From: Myotis daubentonii
Taxonomy: Eukaryota > Chordata > Mammalia > Chiroptera > Vespertilionidae
Direction of reading: 5' to 3'
NCBI RefSeq assembly: GCF_963259705.1
Contig: NC_081841.1
Coordinates: 93,529,059-93,593,058 of the forward strand
DNA: 64,000 bases
The position numbers and the translations under genes were made by a program. Below, piece by piece: positions 1 to 11,644 of the stretch. The notes beneath the pieces are model-generated. The model had not been told where the DNA came from. It worked only from the letters and a program-made list of their open reading frames with translations, and made no database searches. Positions within the stretch are counted from its first letter, which is position 1; every line of letters begins with the position of its first letter.

Positions 1-84
1 ACCCTGGTGAGCCTCGACAGGAATTGAACGGTGACCTCCTAGTTCATGGGTTGGTGCTCAACCACTGAGCCACACTGGGTGGGC
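1..84 (-). mobile_element. VES SINE, 5' part, cut by window start
   Basis: Reverse complement of the tRNA-related head of a VES-type SINE. The string AACCACTGAGCCACAC followed by a terminal GGGC is the complement of the GCCC..GTGGCTCAGTGGTT start. The diverged GAATTGAACGGTGACCTCC is the box B region. It belongs to the older 'GGTTCATGGGTTGGTGCTCAACCACTGAGCC' type rather than the younger 'CTATCCACTGAGCCAAACC' type. The rest lies outside the window. Confidence 0.85.
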
Positions 85-222
85 TGTGTTAGACTTTTTA
101 ACTTTTTCAGTCCTCCCAGCATCAGTGATCTCCATTTTACAGATAAGAAAGTGAGGCACAGAGAGAAATCAACTGTCTACAGGGCCAAGAGCAGAATTTA
201 AACCCAGGGAAGCTGTTCTCAG
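85..222 (-). repeat. MIR SINE relic
   Basis: CCATTTTACAGATAAGAAA, then GTGAGGCACAGAGAGAAAT and AATTTAAACCCAGG, is the classic MIR core in reverse complement. Diverged and without flanking duplication, as expected for this ancient family. Confidence 0.75.
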
Positions 223-224
223 GG

Positions 225-1925
225 TAGCCCCCGCAACCAAGCCAGGCTTTGGCCCATCACCTTCTCTTTTCAAGCCTTCTCATTCTCCACTTTACATGCC
301 AGTTGCACCCAAGCAGAGCATGTCTCCTGGTTTCACTGCCCTTACAGAAACACGGGTCCTTCTGTCTATTTCTCCAGACTTTCACCTCAAGTCCAAGCCC
401 AGACTCCAGACACACTCTGAACCTCCACTCCCCCTGGGCTGCCACTCAGAGAAATTTCCTTGAACTCACCCTTCTCTTACTTGGGCACACAGCCTCAGGT
501 CAGCGGTCAGCGGGTCAGGTCCTCTGACCCGGCTCCTCCAGCACTCCCCTTTTCCCAGCCTGCCCCAGCAGGCTTTCAGCCTCAATCGACTCCTGCTGTT
601 TTCTCATCTCCAGGCTCTCTCACACTGCTTCCTTTACCCCTTTCATCCCTGCCCCCCACTCGGCTCCCACATCCTGCCCTGGGGCCCTCTCCCCGGCCCC
701 AAGAAGTCTGTCTCAGTATTGTTCTCCACTTCCAACATTAGCATTCTCAAAACCCACATTTGCATTTTGATGGCTCCTGTCCCAGCTAGACAGGGGTACA
801 CTTTGATGCATATATATTTTGGAGAGGAGAGCTTTCCCCTGCACAGTGTCTAATTTTCCACTTTGGTTCAAGTGCATTCTTTGGTCCTGGCCTAATTTAC
901 TCGGGGCCAAGACCGACTTTAGCCAGCACCTTCAGGCTACGCTGAGGCCTATAAGATAACGGAAAGGCTCTGCCTTGTGGGAGCTCCAAGCAACAGAAGT
1001 CTTGCTTCCCACGCCTCCCAATCCTGCTCGGAACATCAAAGCTTCTTGCAAGCGTGCATCTGCAGCTAGCGGTCTCCCCTCCCAGGCTCAAGGGCCTTGG
1101 CATTTCCTAGCACAACTGCTGGGACACCCACCTGAGATATGAACAATCTCAGGCCTTGAATCTAGGAAAAGCCCCTAGAAGTAGGCAAGGAGGATGGGCT
1201 ACTTTGGAAGCCACTCCAGAGAGCCTAGTTACCCTGTATTTCCCTATTTATAACCTGAAGACCCATAGGATTTTAATGAAGGGATAAAGTGACATGGGCC
1301 CATACTGTATTCTCATCTACAGCATGAGTGTTGGGGCTGTTAGTTTTTATGTGCCTCTGGGCTGCTGGGGTTCAGCCAGAATTAGAATAGCCAAGTGCCA
1401 AGCAACAGAGAGAAAGGAATCTCCTGCCAGGTCTCCAGGGGTTTCAGGGCTACTTTTTACAGAGGTTTCGGGAACTGTGGTTTGCATGGCATGGCTTCCT
1501 AGGGTTTTATCCCCACTGCAGAGTGATTTATGATTCCTCTTCCATTGAGAATCTCTCAACATTCATTTTCGCATACAGCTGAGTTCTGTCACCCAAGGAC
1601 CCTACGTAACATATGTGTGGCATGGGGGTGGATAGTGAGGCATTTTGGGGTTGGGAAACAGAGGCAGACAGAAAGGGTTGGGGTTGCCATCTTGGAGGCT
1701 TCTGACTCCAGGGTGATAGGGGGCTCAGCTGGACAGGGCAGCAGCAAAGGAGACAAGAGGAAATCTTGAGTCCTCCAGTGTAGTCAAGATTCAACTAACA
1801 TTGCTTAAAAGAGTTCCATATTCCCGACTCTATGCTGGTGATTAAAGTTGATATAAAAACATGTACAACTTGGCTAGCCTAAATTTCAAGACATTTATGT
1901 TCTAGCGGGAAATATTAAATGTATT
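225..1925. other. no recognised feature
   Basis: The left part (about 480-700) is C-rich unique sequence. Open frames occur on both strands, but none has family motifs or a supporting splice structure. I see nothing else that I can name. Confidence 0.6.
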
Positions 1926-1929
1926 GTAA

Positions 1930-2100
1930 TATTAGTTACCACTATGTAAGGTGTTTTTACATGTATTATTTCTAACTTTCACAAGGTTATACCCTGCTGC
2001 TTATTTTACAGATGGGAGAAAAAAAAGGCTCATATTAAAGGGCCCAAGGTCACACTGCCAGGAAGTTACTGAGCCAGAATTCACACTTCATTTGAACTTC
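1930..2100 (-). repeat. MIR SINE relic
   Basis: ATTTTACAGATGGGAGAAAA, GGCCCAAGGTCACACTGCC and GAGCCAGAATTCACA follow the MIR order in reverse complement. Confidence 0.75.
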
Positions 2101-2327
2101 ATGGCCCAAGCTCCTTCCCTAACGCCAGAGTCCAAGGCAGAGACAAACCCAAATACCCACAGATGTGAAATAACCAAGTGCTGTGGGAATTCGAGGAGGG
2201 AGAGCCCTCATCTATCTGTGAGAATCAGAACCAGCTCCATATGAAACACCTGCTCTAGCTGTTTCTTGAAGGGAGGCAGTGATGCAGACATTCTGAGGGT
2301 CTGAGGACCTGAGGGTCCAGGATCCAC

Positions 2328-2813
2328 TGTGGTTGCTTGGCTTCATGCAGGAAAGAATCAGATTTGAATCAGCATAGAATTTAAAGTGAAAATGAGTTAT
2401 TAGTGAAACAGTGAGACAGAGAACAAGCTACTCCACTGACAGAGCAGACCCCTTTACAGAATTTATTTCCTTTATTAAGGTTCATTTAATTGTGGTGTGT
2501 GTGCGGGGGGCGGGGGGGGGTGAGCATTCAATAAGGGGGAGGTATATTCAGGATCTTCCCGGGAAAGAGGTGGAGATTTTTCAGAGGAGCTCTGCCAGCC
2601 ATTTTGTGTCCTTATATAGGCTCTCTGTTTCTGGGTGTGTCATATAGGATGCTAATGTATTACAATGAGTGTATAATGAGGCTAGGGGTTACTGTTAGAT
2701 GAAATTAGTCCTCATGTTGGATAGAGTTGGTCTCTGCCAGTTTTAAACCATAAACCCGGTTCCTTTTGCTTGACACTTCCTGTAGCTTTATCGGTTGCCG
2801 CTGTCCTACCACA
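2328..2813 (-). mobile_element. probable solo LTR of an endogenous retrovirus
   Basis: The 486-bp unit starts TGTGGT and ends ACCACA, a perfect 6-bp inverted terminus of the TG..CA kind. On the minus strand the parts come in LTR order. A TATA-like CTATATAAGG lies at about 2613-2622. An AATAAA poly(A) signal lies about 140 bp downstream near 2470-2475. About 140 bp of U5-like sequence then runs to the TG/CA end at 2328. No primer-binding site or internal retroviral sequence follows, so it would be a solo LTR. A G-rich slippage run sits at 2504-2520. The target duplication is not clear (ATCCAC against TACCCT). I cannot name the family. A unique sequence with chance TATA and poly(A) matches is the alternative. 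Confidence 0.5.
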
Positions 2814-2819
2814 TACCCT

Positions 2820-3475
2820 CTATCTCAGAAGGAGAGATGTCCAGGAAGGCAGAGGGGGCAGATCACGGAGATGCATGGGGAAAATAGTTTATCATCCCGG
2901 GATACAGGATTTGAGAAGAAGATGGCACCAGAACACAGAGAGCTCTGTAGGCATGTGGACATATTCTATAGATGTTAGGGGACCACAGAAGAGTTTTGAG
3001 TAAGATAGTGATGTAAGAAAAGAAATATTTAGTAAAAAAATCTCAAGAAGACACAGCTAACTAGTCCTGGATGAGGAAGAGGATAAAATGACACAAGAGA
3101 TTCAGGCCATTGAAATCCAAGCAAAGGGCAAAGAGATCCTTTAAAAAGTAGCCTGAGAATGGCAAAGCGGTATTAAGTATCTGATATGGTTTGGAGATGG
3201 AATGGGGATCAGGAGCATGAAGTGAGGTGTGAGCTACAGGGTTGGAAACTGCAAGTAGAATGGTGATGATTGAAACTCCAGGAATGGATTTGAGAAACAA
3301 GGGATAACAGAAGACAAGAGAGGTAGGGATCAAATCTAGACTCAAAGGTCAGAGGGGAAAGGTGAAAAGCAAAGAAGATAGAAAAGAAGCAGTTGTGGGG
3401 CTGGGGTAAGAGGAGAAGCAACTTAGGACACCAAGTGAGGAGAAAATTAAATTCCCAGGTGGCTAATGTGTTCTC
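2820..3475. other. no recognised feature
   Basis: A-rich and purine-rich sequence with mid-length open frames on both strands and no family signature. Part of 3240-3380 may belong to a common old interspersed repeat, but the match is too weak to call. Confidence 0.5.
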
Positions 3476-3479
3476 CTCT

Positions 3480-3662
3480 GTGCCTGAGTCACACCTAGCA
3501 GATGGGGTGTGGCCCCAGGTCTGCCACCTAGCCTTGCACTCTTTGAGCATCAGTGTCCTCTTTTGTAAAAGGGGGATGACAGTGTGAGCCTACGCCATTG
3601 CTGTGAGAAAGAGCATATCATAGGTGCTCAATAAATGGTAGCTCTCATTGTTATAATTGTCA
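3480..3662 (+). repeat. MIR SINE relic
   Basis: GTGTCCTCTTTTGTAAAAGG, a degraded GTGAGAA block and AGGTGCTCAATAAATGGTA give the 3' half of MIR in sense orientation. The next 120 bases (GATCAGGGACCAGGTCTTTGTATTTACC) resemble an L2 3' end and may be a second relic. Confidence 0.75.
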
Positions 3663-3664
3663 CT

Positions 3665-6600
3665 TATTTAAGTTATTCTTTCCCAAGTTTAGGAACTGAG
3701 ATCAGGGACCAGGTCTTTGTATTTACCCCATTCATCTGCAGGACACCTTACGGTAACTCTTAAAATAGTTGTTGACTAGCTGGGGAAATGGAACAGGTGA
3801 AGACCTGTTGCCTTCTTCATCACTGCCCTGGCCATTAGCCCTTGTTGGCATTTTATTACTGTTAGCTATTAGTCAAGAAGAAGTGTGAGAGTCAAGAACA
3901 AGGACTTTTAGAGATTCTAAAAACCAGCTCTCTCCTGCTCTCTGCTTCAGTTTCTCTATGTAGAATATCAACCTCCAATTTCCATTTAGGTGCAGCGGGC
4001 AAAGTCACGGGGCCAAGACAGCAGCCCAGTGATTGGTTCCAGGGCTGGGTTCAGAGTGGGGACCAATGGCAGCCCACTGCATTCTTCCAAACAACAGTTG
4101 TGGGAAGGACACACTGCTTTCTAGACTTCTATGATCTCAGTTGGTGAGGGATGGGTGAGGGAAGCCTGGAGAAGCAAGGGTAGGCAAGGTCACATGGGCA
4201 GCCACCCACAGTCCCTTAGTGAGGTGAAGGGTGGGAAGGCAGAGTTTGGGCAGGACCAAGCTCGGAATGGCTTAGCTGCACCTCAGACCGGAATACAAAG
4301 TGCCTTTCTCTCCACCTTGAGATAAGGGTAGAGAAGTCCATTCCATGGGTCTGGTCAAAGGACTTTCAGAAGAAATTGTTCCCTCTCCCAGCACATCTTG
4401 GTGTGTTCTTACTGAAGCTGGCTCAAAGAGTCTGCCCTGGGAGCCATCTGCTAAAATGGCCTTTCACTAATGATAACATTTTTGCTTGTGTTTTGGGGTA
4501 AGGAGTGGGGTGGGAGGTGAGTGGGGGCGCGGGGGGAGAGTTGTAAGGTCCCAGAACTGTTTGAAAGCCCAGCCTCCCCCACTGTCTTGGCTGTCCCCGG
4601 CTTTGATAATGCCAGGGGCTGAGATAGCTACTGAACTGTCAGACCTGCCTCTCCCAGAGCTGGCGGCTCAACTTTCATCTCTGTTTGTGGCCAAGGACAG
4701 GGACATGGGAGCCAGCACCCAGGCTGGCTAATGAGTAATTGAGAGCCTTGTCTGGGCTCAATCTTGGTACATGCACTCAAGTGACCTTGAGGTTGCTGGG
4801 GGCAGGCCTCATTCATCCTGAAACCTGGGCCAAGGCCAGGAGGCTGTTTCCCCTTTGTCACCTCTGCTACTACCCTCCAGTGGAGTCAGGACTGTGTTCC
4901 CCCAATCCCACCCCCGACACCATCTTCACTTAAATGCCCTGGTTCGCGTTATTTATGAAAGTTATTCCAAAGGCGTTTCCTTGTTCATTCTCCTTTGATT
5001 ACAAAGAAGAGGACTGCGGTGCAACTCTGGCTTCCATTTCAATCACCAAATTGTACTCACTCTAGTTACTTCCTTCCTCACTAACTCTGAGGATATGTAC
5101 AAATTACCCTCCATAGATGGTGAAAAAAGCCAGTGAGTGGTCAGAAATGCACCATTGTGAATAGATATGCCATCTTGATCTTCCTTCCTCGGGTCAGATA
5201 ATTTCCTTTCTAGACAAGGGCCTTGAATGGCTGTCCAAACAGGAGACCTCTGTGCTCTTGCAGATGCTTCCAACAGACTTTCCACCCAGATGTCTTGGCT
5301 TCCTCTTTCTCTTCCTCAGCATACTCATCACATGCCTGTTTTGTGTGAGAATTCCTTCCAATGTGTCTGTCATTTGCTTGCAGCTATGGGTCCCTAGTAC
5401 AGTTACCAGAACTCTGTTTTTTCTCATTTGTACAAAGGTGCCTAGAGCACCCCTCAAAGGGCTACAGGGGAATTGCTGCAAAATGGCAGGTGTCAAGTGC
5501 TAGACAATGAAAAGATAGTAATTCTCTGCATTGGAGCCATTACTAGTATCTATCCTCTTCCCCATCAGTAACTGCTCTCCCAGCCAGAGTGAACTCAGTA
5601 GCATGAAATACTTGAAATGTTTTCCAAATGAATGAATGAATAAATGAATAAATGCATTGCTAATGGCAGCAAATATATGTGGGCATCTGTTCTCAGAGAA
5701 TAAATCAGTTCAATGATTATGGAATGTCACAGTGGGGTGAGGAGTTGAACCAGGCACATGCAAACCATGCCCTAAGACTATTGAATTGGGCCTTAAAAGT
5801 ATCAAGATTTTCTTGTTTTATTTGGGATTAGTTTTTAGGGAAATTAATATTTAAGAAAGAGCTCTAGCCACTGATAAAACTTAATTTGATTGTAGCAGCT
5901 GTGTTATGTTAGGTGTTTGATAAAATTCTGCGGAATGACGAAATGGATGAATGATTCAGAAAAATTAGCCATCAGCAATGGGAACAATGCCCATCTGAGC
6001 TGTTGGGGGCTTGGATGTCTTTCAGGGATCTGAGAACCAGCTTGCTGTGTGGTCTTTGCTATGCCTCTTACCTTTGCTGCCTCCATCCCCCTGCCCCCCC
6101 CTCTCTGAGCCCTAAGGCCACATGATCCCCAATCTCTGCACCTTCTTACAGGAGTGTTAAAAGGTAAATACAACTAGGGACACAGGCCTTCAGGCAACCT
6201 CCTAAGCTGGTCTCTTGAGAATATGATCACATATTTTTCTGGGGTTTTTAGAGCAAGCAGAGTTGAGGGAGGGGCAAAGGAAAGGAGAGAGGCGAAGAAA
6301 TGAACTAGACAAGTCACTCCAGGGCAGTGAGGCCCAAGAAAGCCCCTTTATCTTCATTCCTGCTATGCTTCATTGACTTCATTATTGTCCTGTCTCTAGG
6401 ACAGAGTCCATTCTCCCTTACTGCACAGTTAGGCTGTCTCCCAGGGGCTGGGCCTGGCAACACAGAGGAGAGGTAAGCAAAATATGAGTGGATTAACTTG
6501 CAAAGGTATTCCTCTCCCTCTGACCTTCCACCCCACTTCCCACTTTAAAGCAGCTGTTCATTCAGGAAATTCTGACAGGCCCCTCAGAATCATGGCTGGG

Positions 6601-6850
6601 GACCACGGCTGGCAGGGCTTTGGGCTGGCTCGGTCCAAGGCTGTTGTCACTCAGCTGGGAGTCAGAACTTTGAGATGGATCCTGTAAGGAGGTCCAGGAG
6701 GGTTCAGTGTTGGCTCTGGAGCTCAGAACAGCTGCTTGGTAATGAGAGAAGCTCAGATTCTACTTCCTCCAGTAAGCCTTCTGAGATTACCCCAGCTAGA
6801 TGCTCCCTTCCCAAGTCCCGTAGAGTTTTCTTGTTCCCTTTGGAAGACTT
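3665..6850. other. long stretch without genes
   Basis: Mostly single-copy-looking sequence. Two items stand out. One is a G-rich stretch at 4495-4540 with four or more GGG runs. The other is a short GAAT/AAAT tetranucleotide run at 5628-5656. Frames at 4486-4731, 5252-5503 and 5904-6173 show no recognisable domain or splice context. Confidence 0.5.
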
Positions 6851-6862
6851 AATACTCTCTCT

Positions 6863-7082
6863 GTCTCTTTTCTTAAAATATATTTTATTGATTTTTTACA
6901 GAGAGGAAGGAGAGGGATAGTTAGAAACATCGATGAGAGAGAAACATCGATCAGCTGCCTCCGGCACACCCCCTACTGGAGATAAGCCCACAACCAAGGT
7001 ACATGCCCTTGACTGGAATTGAACCTAGGACCCTTCAGTCTGCAGTCCGACCCTCTATCCACTGAGCCAAACAGGTTAGGGC
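6863..7082 (-). mobile_element. VES SINE, young type
   Basis: Complete element in reverse: an A/T-rich tail (TTAAAATATATTTTATTGATT), the pyrimidine-rich body, a box B complement GGAATTGAACCTAGG and a box A complement TCCACTGAGCCAAAC, ending in GGGC. It is flanked by the direct repeat AATACTCTCTCT (6851-6862 and 7083-7094), a target-site duplication from L1-mediated insertion. Confidence 0.95.
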
Positions 7083-7094
7083 AATACTCTCTCT

Positions 7095-7640
7095 TTTGTA
7101 TTCCCATTACTGTGTAGCTGGTTCCTTTCTTACTAGTCTAGGAGCTGCTGATGGGAAGGGTCTTGGTCTAATTTACTTTGGTCATTTGAGTGCCTAATTG
7201 GCCAGTCCTGCAGGGAGGTACTTATAAAATACTTAATGACTCAATGAAGAGATACATGCCCATGTTGCACGTGCTAATCTTCTCACCTCTTCAAGTTATT
7301 TCTTTGTGTTCCTCCTCTTTGTACCTTCTGTGTTAGAAAGGGCACCAGGAGAATGGAGATAAAGGTTGAAGCACCTCAAATACCTGTTTTGGCCATGTGT
7401 GTGAGAAATCTCAGGGAGGATGAGAGGGCAGTGCCCTAGTAGAATGAAGTCCAGGAAGTAAAATAATCAGAGGACCATTTAGCCGAGTGGAGTACACATG
7501 GTGCTAACCCTGGGGCCCCCATTTCTGGGTTTGGGGCCTGTCCTGTGTGTAAGGTCACACTGCTCTGTGAAATACTAGCTTGAATGAACCTGCTTTCTAC
7601 AGCTCCATTTTGAGCTTCAAAGAGTGAGACCCTTATTACC
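7095..7640. other. no recognised feature
   Basis: Unique-looking sequence. The minus frame at 7436-7645 has no recognisable motif. Confidence 0.5.
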
Positions 7641-7644
7641 TTCA

Positions 7645-7870
7645 AAGAGGCAGTTTAATAAGGTGAATAGGATAACAGGTTCTAGAATCAGACTTCTGCT
7701 ATTTAGCCTGGTCACTACTAAATCAATGTGGAAATTTAAGCAAGTTACTTAGTCTCTGTGTGCATATGCAAGTGAGGAAAAAGAAGCTACATCATAGAAC
7801 AGTGAGGATTAAAGGACTGAGCCCACTGAAGGCTCTTAGAACAGTCCCTGGCATTGCTCGAAGGTCTATG
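7645..7870 (+). repeat. MIR SINE relic
   Basis: GTTCTAGAATCAGACTTCTG, AAGCAAGTTACTTAGTCTCT, GAGGATTAAAGGACTGAG and AGAACAGTCCCTGGCA keep the whole MIR order at moderate divergence. Confidence 0.8.
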
Positions 7871-8584
7871 ATGAAAGCATCTAAATCCTTGAGCTCAGAA
7901 CTGCAATCTTATGATCCTAAGTAACTGAGGGATTGGCTCCCATCAGCCCATGCTGATATGCCTGTTAATCGAGTAACTTTTTCTGTCTCTTCACTGATTG
8001 CAAAATGCACTGGAAATCAACCCCTTCCACTATCCCCAACCTCTGACCTTTATTTCCAGTGACCACTGACCCTGAGTACAAACGTACAGGCTCAGCCCAG
8101 AGAGAAGACTGGCTGTATTCAGCCCAGGTATGCCTGACCCTGGGTCAACCTAGACAAACAACTGCCTTCCGGTGAGGAAAGGTGATAACATTCCTGAGGC
8201 TTGAGTGGGCTACACTGTGTGTTGGCAGCAATCCATTCTGCTCACTGCCTAAAACCATTCATCAGCCGACCAGAGTCATTTAGCAAACTTCCCACGGCCC
8301 CTACCTTGGTTAGAAGAGCTTCAGGAACTTTGGTGTGCAAACTCTCACGCCTGTAGTTAAATCACCTGCCTGGCTGTGTTAAATGCCAGGTCTAGTTCTA
8401 ATATCTCCCTGTCAGAGAATGGGTGAAGCAAAGGGAGCTCAAAGTCTGGGGAAAGGTGAGTCAGTGGTCAGTGCCTGACACTCTTCTTTAAAAGTATGTC
8501 GTTTAGGAGCCCACGCATAGAACTATTTCCACAGGAAATCCAGTAGAGCTATTGACAAAGACGTCAAACACTAGATAGGGAGAA

Positions 8585-8765
8585 ACCAGCATTTATTTCA
8601 TTCAGGGCACGTGTTAGGTGCTGTGCATAACCTTTACCACAACCCTGTGAGGCACATTTGAGGAAACCTGAGGCTCAAAGAGGTGGAATGATGTGCCTAC
8701 AGTAATTGTATAACTTGTAAATAGAAGAGTTTTGAACCCAAGTCTCCTGACTTCTGGCTGAGTTG
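8585..8765 (-). repeat. MIR SINE relic
   Basis: ACAACCCTGTGAGGCACA, GAAACCTGAGGCTCAAAGAG and TTTTGAACCCAAGTCTCC are the MIR 3' half and core in reverse. The 700 bases before it (7875-8580) hold nothing I recognise. Confidence 0.8.
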
Positions 8766-9044
8766 ACTATTCACTTCTGTTCATTCCAGAAGGGACCCTG
8801 GAGCTGATCTTGCCAAGCCTCAGCCAATTGAGTTTTGCAGAACATTAACTTCATGAGATGCCTCCCCAAATAGGGTTCTGTACAAGCCACCCCCTAGTGG
8901 AGATTCATGATGCACGTTAAAGGCTCCGAGAAGTCTGCAGTAGAGGCCCATTTAACCTAGTGTTTCTGAAATGCAGTAACTACAAGAGTGCCTTTGTTCC
9001 TGTAACAATCATTAACTAGTTGAGGAACTGTTCTTTGGAACATG

Positions 9045-9190
9045 CCTTGGCACATATTAATCTAGTCTGATGCATTCACTTATTGATGGGGAAATTGAAG
9101 CACGAAGCTGAGGAAGTGACTTGCTTGGGGACAGCCAGCGAGTTAGTGGTAGAGCTGAGACTGAAACCCAGTGTTTCTGACTCTCAGCCA
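9045..9190 (-). repeat. MIR SINE relic
   Basis: GATGGGGAAATTGAAGCACG, AGTGACTTGCTTGGGGACAG and GAGACTGAAACCCAGTGTTT follow MIR in reverse. An 11-T run follows. Confidence 0.75.
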
Positions 9191-9473
9191 GATTTTTTTT
9201 TTTTTCTGACTGACAATGTTCATTAACTTGGTATTGATCCAATGGGGACCCAGAGTCAGGAGAAGACATAGATTTTACCTGTGGAGAGGGCCTGAAAGGG
9301 TTGTAAGACCATTGATAGCCAACATTATCAGCAAAAGCACATCTTCAACAGCAACAGGATATACAGCTGCTGAAGAGGGTAAGATCAAAGGAAGGGTTAC
9401 AAGTAGGACTGAATGATTCTAGGAAGGATTTCTGAAAGAGATAAGTGTGGAGAAAGATTTGAGAGGCTTAGTT

Positions 9474-9699
9474 ACTTTTTAAAAAAATATATATTTTATT
9501 GATTTTTTTACAGAGGGGAAAGGAGAAGGATAGAGAGTTAAAAACATCAATGAGAGAGAAACATCGATCAGCTGCCTCCTGCACACCCCCCACTGGGGAT
9601 GTGCCCGCAACCAAGGTACATGCGCTTGACTGGAATCGAACCTGGGACCCTTCAGTCCTCAGGCCGACGCTCTATCCACTGAGCCAAACCGGTTAGGGC
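9474..9699 (-). mobile_element. VES SINE, young type
   Basis: Reverse-oriented full-length copy: AATATATATTTTATTGATT tail, CATCGATCAGCTGCCTCCTG body, box B complement GGAATCGAACCTGGGACC, and GAGCCAAACCGGTTAGGGC at the head. Flanking direct repeats are weak, so its exact ends at the tail are uncertain. Confidence 0.93.
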
Positions 9700-9954
9700 G
9701 TTAAAGGAAAAATAATTAAATGTGCAAATCTTACTTGGTGCATTTAGGAAAGTGATTTTGATCCACATCCTGATGTGTCATACAGAATGTTGAAGAGTTA
9801 TGGCTCCTATGCACTTGGGAAAGATTAGCTGACCCTCCAAAATGCTTTTGCCTCTTGCCTCCAGATGTGCTTACTGAGTATCTTACGTGGACCTCCATAA
9901 GCCACCATGACCACCATGATGTCCTTTGCTCCAGTGTGAGGCAAGAAGAATTCA

Positions 9955-10075
9955 GGGACAAGAGCAATGCATTTGGAATGAGGAAAATTCATGTTTGAGT
10001 CCTGGCTCTTCGGTTTTGGGTCCTTCCATTTATTTATCTTTCTGGGTCTTAGTTTTCTCCATTGAAAAAGAGAGG
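9955..10075 (+). repeat. MIR SINE relic
   Basis: Sense MIR core: TTTGAGTCCTGGCTCTTC, then TCTGGGTCTTAGTTTTCTCC. It abuts the hAT element to its right. The 250 bases to the left (9703-9955) hold nothing recognised. Confidence 0.65.
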
Positions 10076-10077
10076 CT

Positions 10078-10258
10078 TAGACCCAAATGTGGGCCCACAG
10101 ACAATCAGCATCATAATCACCTGGGTTAATTAAAAGGACAGATTCCTGGGCCCTGCCCAATAACTACTGAAGCAGAATTTCCAGCCACCTGTGATTTTAA
10201 CAAAGGCACTAAGTATTTCTGATGTGGAATGAGGCCTAGGAGCTGCTGGACTAGATTA
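10078..10258 (+). mobile_element. MER20/MER3-like hAT-Charlie element
   Basis: The segments CAGCATCATAATCACCTGGG, TGGGCCCTGCCC and TACTGAAGCAGAATTTCC, with GTGATTTTAACAAAG, are in the order of this non-autonomous Charlie group. The terminal inverted repeats are decayed. Confidence 0.65.
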
Positions 10259-10448
10259 TTTTTGAACCTCTTGTAGTTCTCAAATGAGATATTTAGGCTT
10301 CCTGAATGCAGTAAATAGTCTTCTCATAAGGGAAAACATTAATATTCACCTCTAAGGAGTATATTATATCAACATATTGAGGACTTTGCAAACTCTAAAA
10401 CTGCCCACAAATGCACAATATCAAGATTTTGATTAAGAAACAATTTTG

Positions 10449-10692
10449 AGCCTTGGCTGTTTTTGCTGGTTAGAACATTAACTTGCACATAGAAGGGTCG
10501 CAGGTTCAATTACTGGTCAAGGGCCCATACCTTGGCTGCCGGTTTGATCCCCTGCCCCAGTCAGGGTATGTGCGGGAGGCAACCAATCGACGTGTCTTAC
10601 ATTCATGTTTCTTTCTCTCTCTTTCCTACTTCCTTCCTCTCTCTCTAAAAATCAATGGGAAAAAAATCCTCAAGTGAGGATTAACAACAACA
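10449..10692 (+). mobile_element. Bat SINE, subfamily with hairpin tail
   Basis: tRNA-related head, degraded in box A, with CGCAGGTTCAATTACTGGTC at box B. The body is followed by CTCTCTAAAAATCAATGG and a tail ATCCTCAAGTGAGGAT that can fold (10666-10681). It is flanked by perfect 14-bp direct repeats AAGAAACAATTTTG (10435-10448 and 10693-10706). Confidence 0.9.
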
Positions 10693-10950
10693 AAGAAACA
10701 ATTTTGGTGTATAAAATCTCAATTCATAAGGAAAATATAGGAAGCTTACACCCAAGTCTTGGAATTTTTCTACATAGTATTACATGAAACTTTAAAATTT
10801 AGCTGGTTCCAAGCATAAAAATGAAATAGGAGAAGCTTTTACATAGTAATATTTTTTAACCTTTTGGAACTTTTCAGCTTCCTTAATCTTCCCTTACTTT
10901 TCCTAGTTACCCAGAGGAAATACTGCTAAGGTAGTTTACACAAAGTCACT

Positions 10951-11043
10951 ATTTCCCAAAATATGTCCTGTGGAATACTAACATGTGTTAGGAGTAAAAA
11001 TGGGGGAGATTTCGGGATCAACTACTGTTTGGGAAATGCTGTG
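10951..11043. mobile_element. short palindromic MITE-like repeat
   Basis: TATTTCCCAAAATATGTCC on the left and TGTTTGGGAAATGCTG on the right form an imperfect inverted repeat around a TGTGGAATACTAACA core. This is the look of a small MER-type hAT element. I cannot fix the family name. Confidence 0.45.
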
Positions 11044-11072
11044 CTAACCGGGTTTTATTAAGAATTCTGAGA

Positions 11073-11287
11073 GCTGCCCTAGCCAGTTTGGCTCAGTGAA
11101 TAGAAGGGTCACGGGTTTGATTCCGGTCAAGGGCATGTACCTGGATCCCCAGCCCGTGCAGGAGGCGACCAGTTAATATGTCTCTCTTACATCGATGTTT
11201 CTCTCTGTGTGTCTCTCCCCTTTCCTGCCACTCTCTCTAAAAATCAATGGAAAAGTATCCTCGGGTGTGGATTAACAACAACAACCA
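11073..11287 (+). mobile_element. Bat SINE, subfamily with hairpin tail
   Basis: GCCCTAGCCAGTTTGGCTCA head, box B GGGTTTGATTCCGGTC, pyrimidine-rich body, CTCTAAAAATCAATGG and a tail hairpin (11257-11272) with one stem mismatch. Direct repeats AAGAATTCTGAGA flank it (11060-11072 and 11288-11300). Confidence 0.93.
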
Positions 11288-11511
11288 AAGAATTCTGAGA
11301 ACCTTTACTGTGCTAATATGAACTGTAAGTCTACAAGAAGGCAAAAGGTGTGATTAGCATTGATGAGCACATGTGATCAGGAAACCCTTTTACTGAGGGC
11401 TGTCTCAGAACTAGGAAAATTTTGCATTATGATTTCAGCCATTCTGTGCCTTCTTCCTCCTAGGTATCCCTCCTTTACAAATTATGACATCTGGGGTGGC
11501 GAGGCTCAAGG

Positions 11512-11640
11512 TAAAGCAGTAGTTCTAACACCTGGCTGTGCATCACCTGGGGTGCTTTTCATAAATGAGTCCCTGGGTCCTACCCAGGCATACTGCTATG
11601 CAATCAGCCCCAGGTCATCTTTGGGATGGTTATTGGGGAT
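11512..11640 (+). mobile_element. MER3/MER20-like Charlie relic
   Basis: AGCAGTAGTTCTAACACCTGG, TGCATCACCTGGGGTGCTTT and CCTGGGTCCTACCCAG match the left half of this hAT group. The right terminus is not recognisable. Confidence 0.55.
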
Positions 11641-11644
11641 CCGC

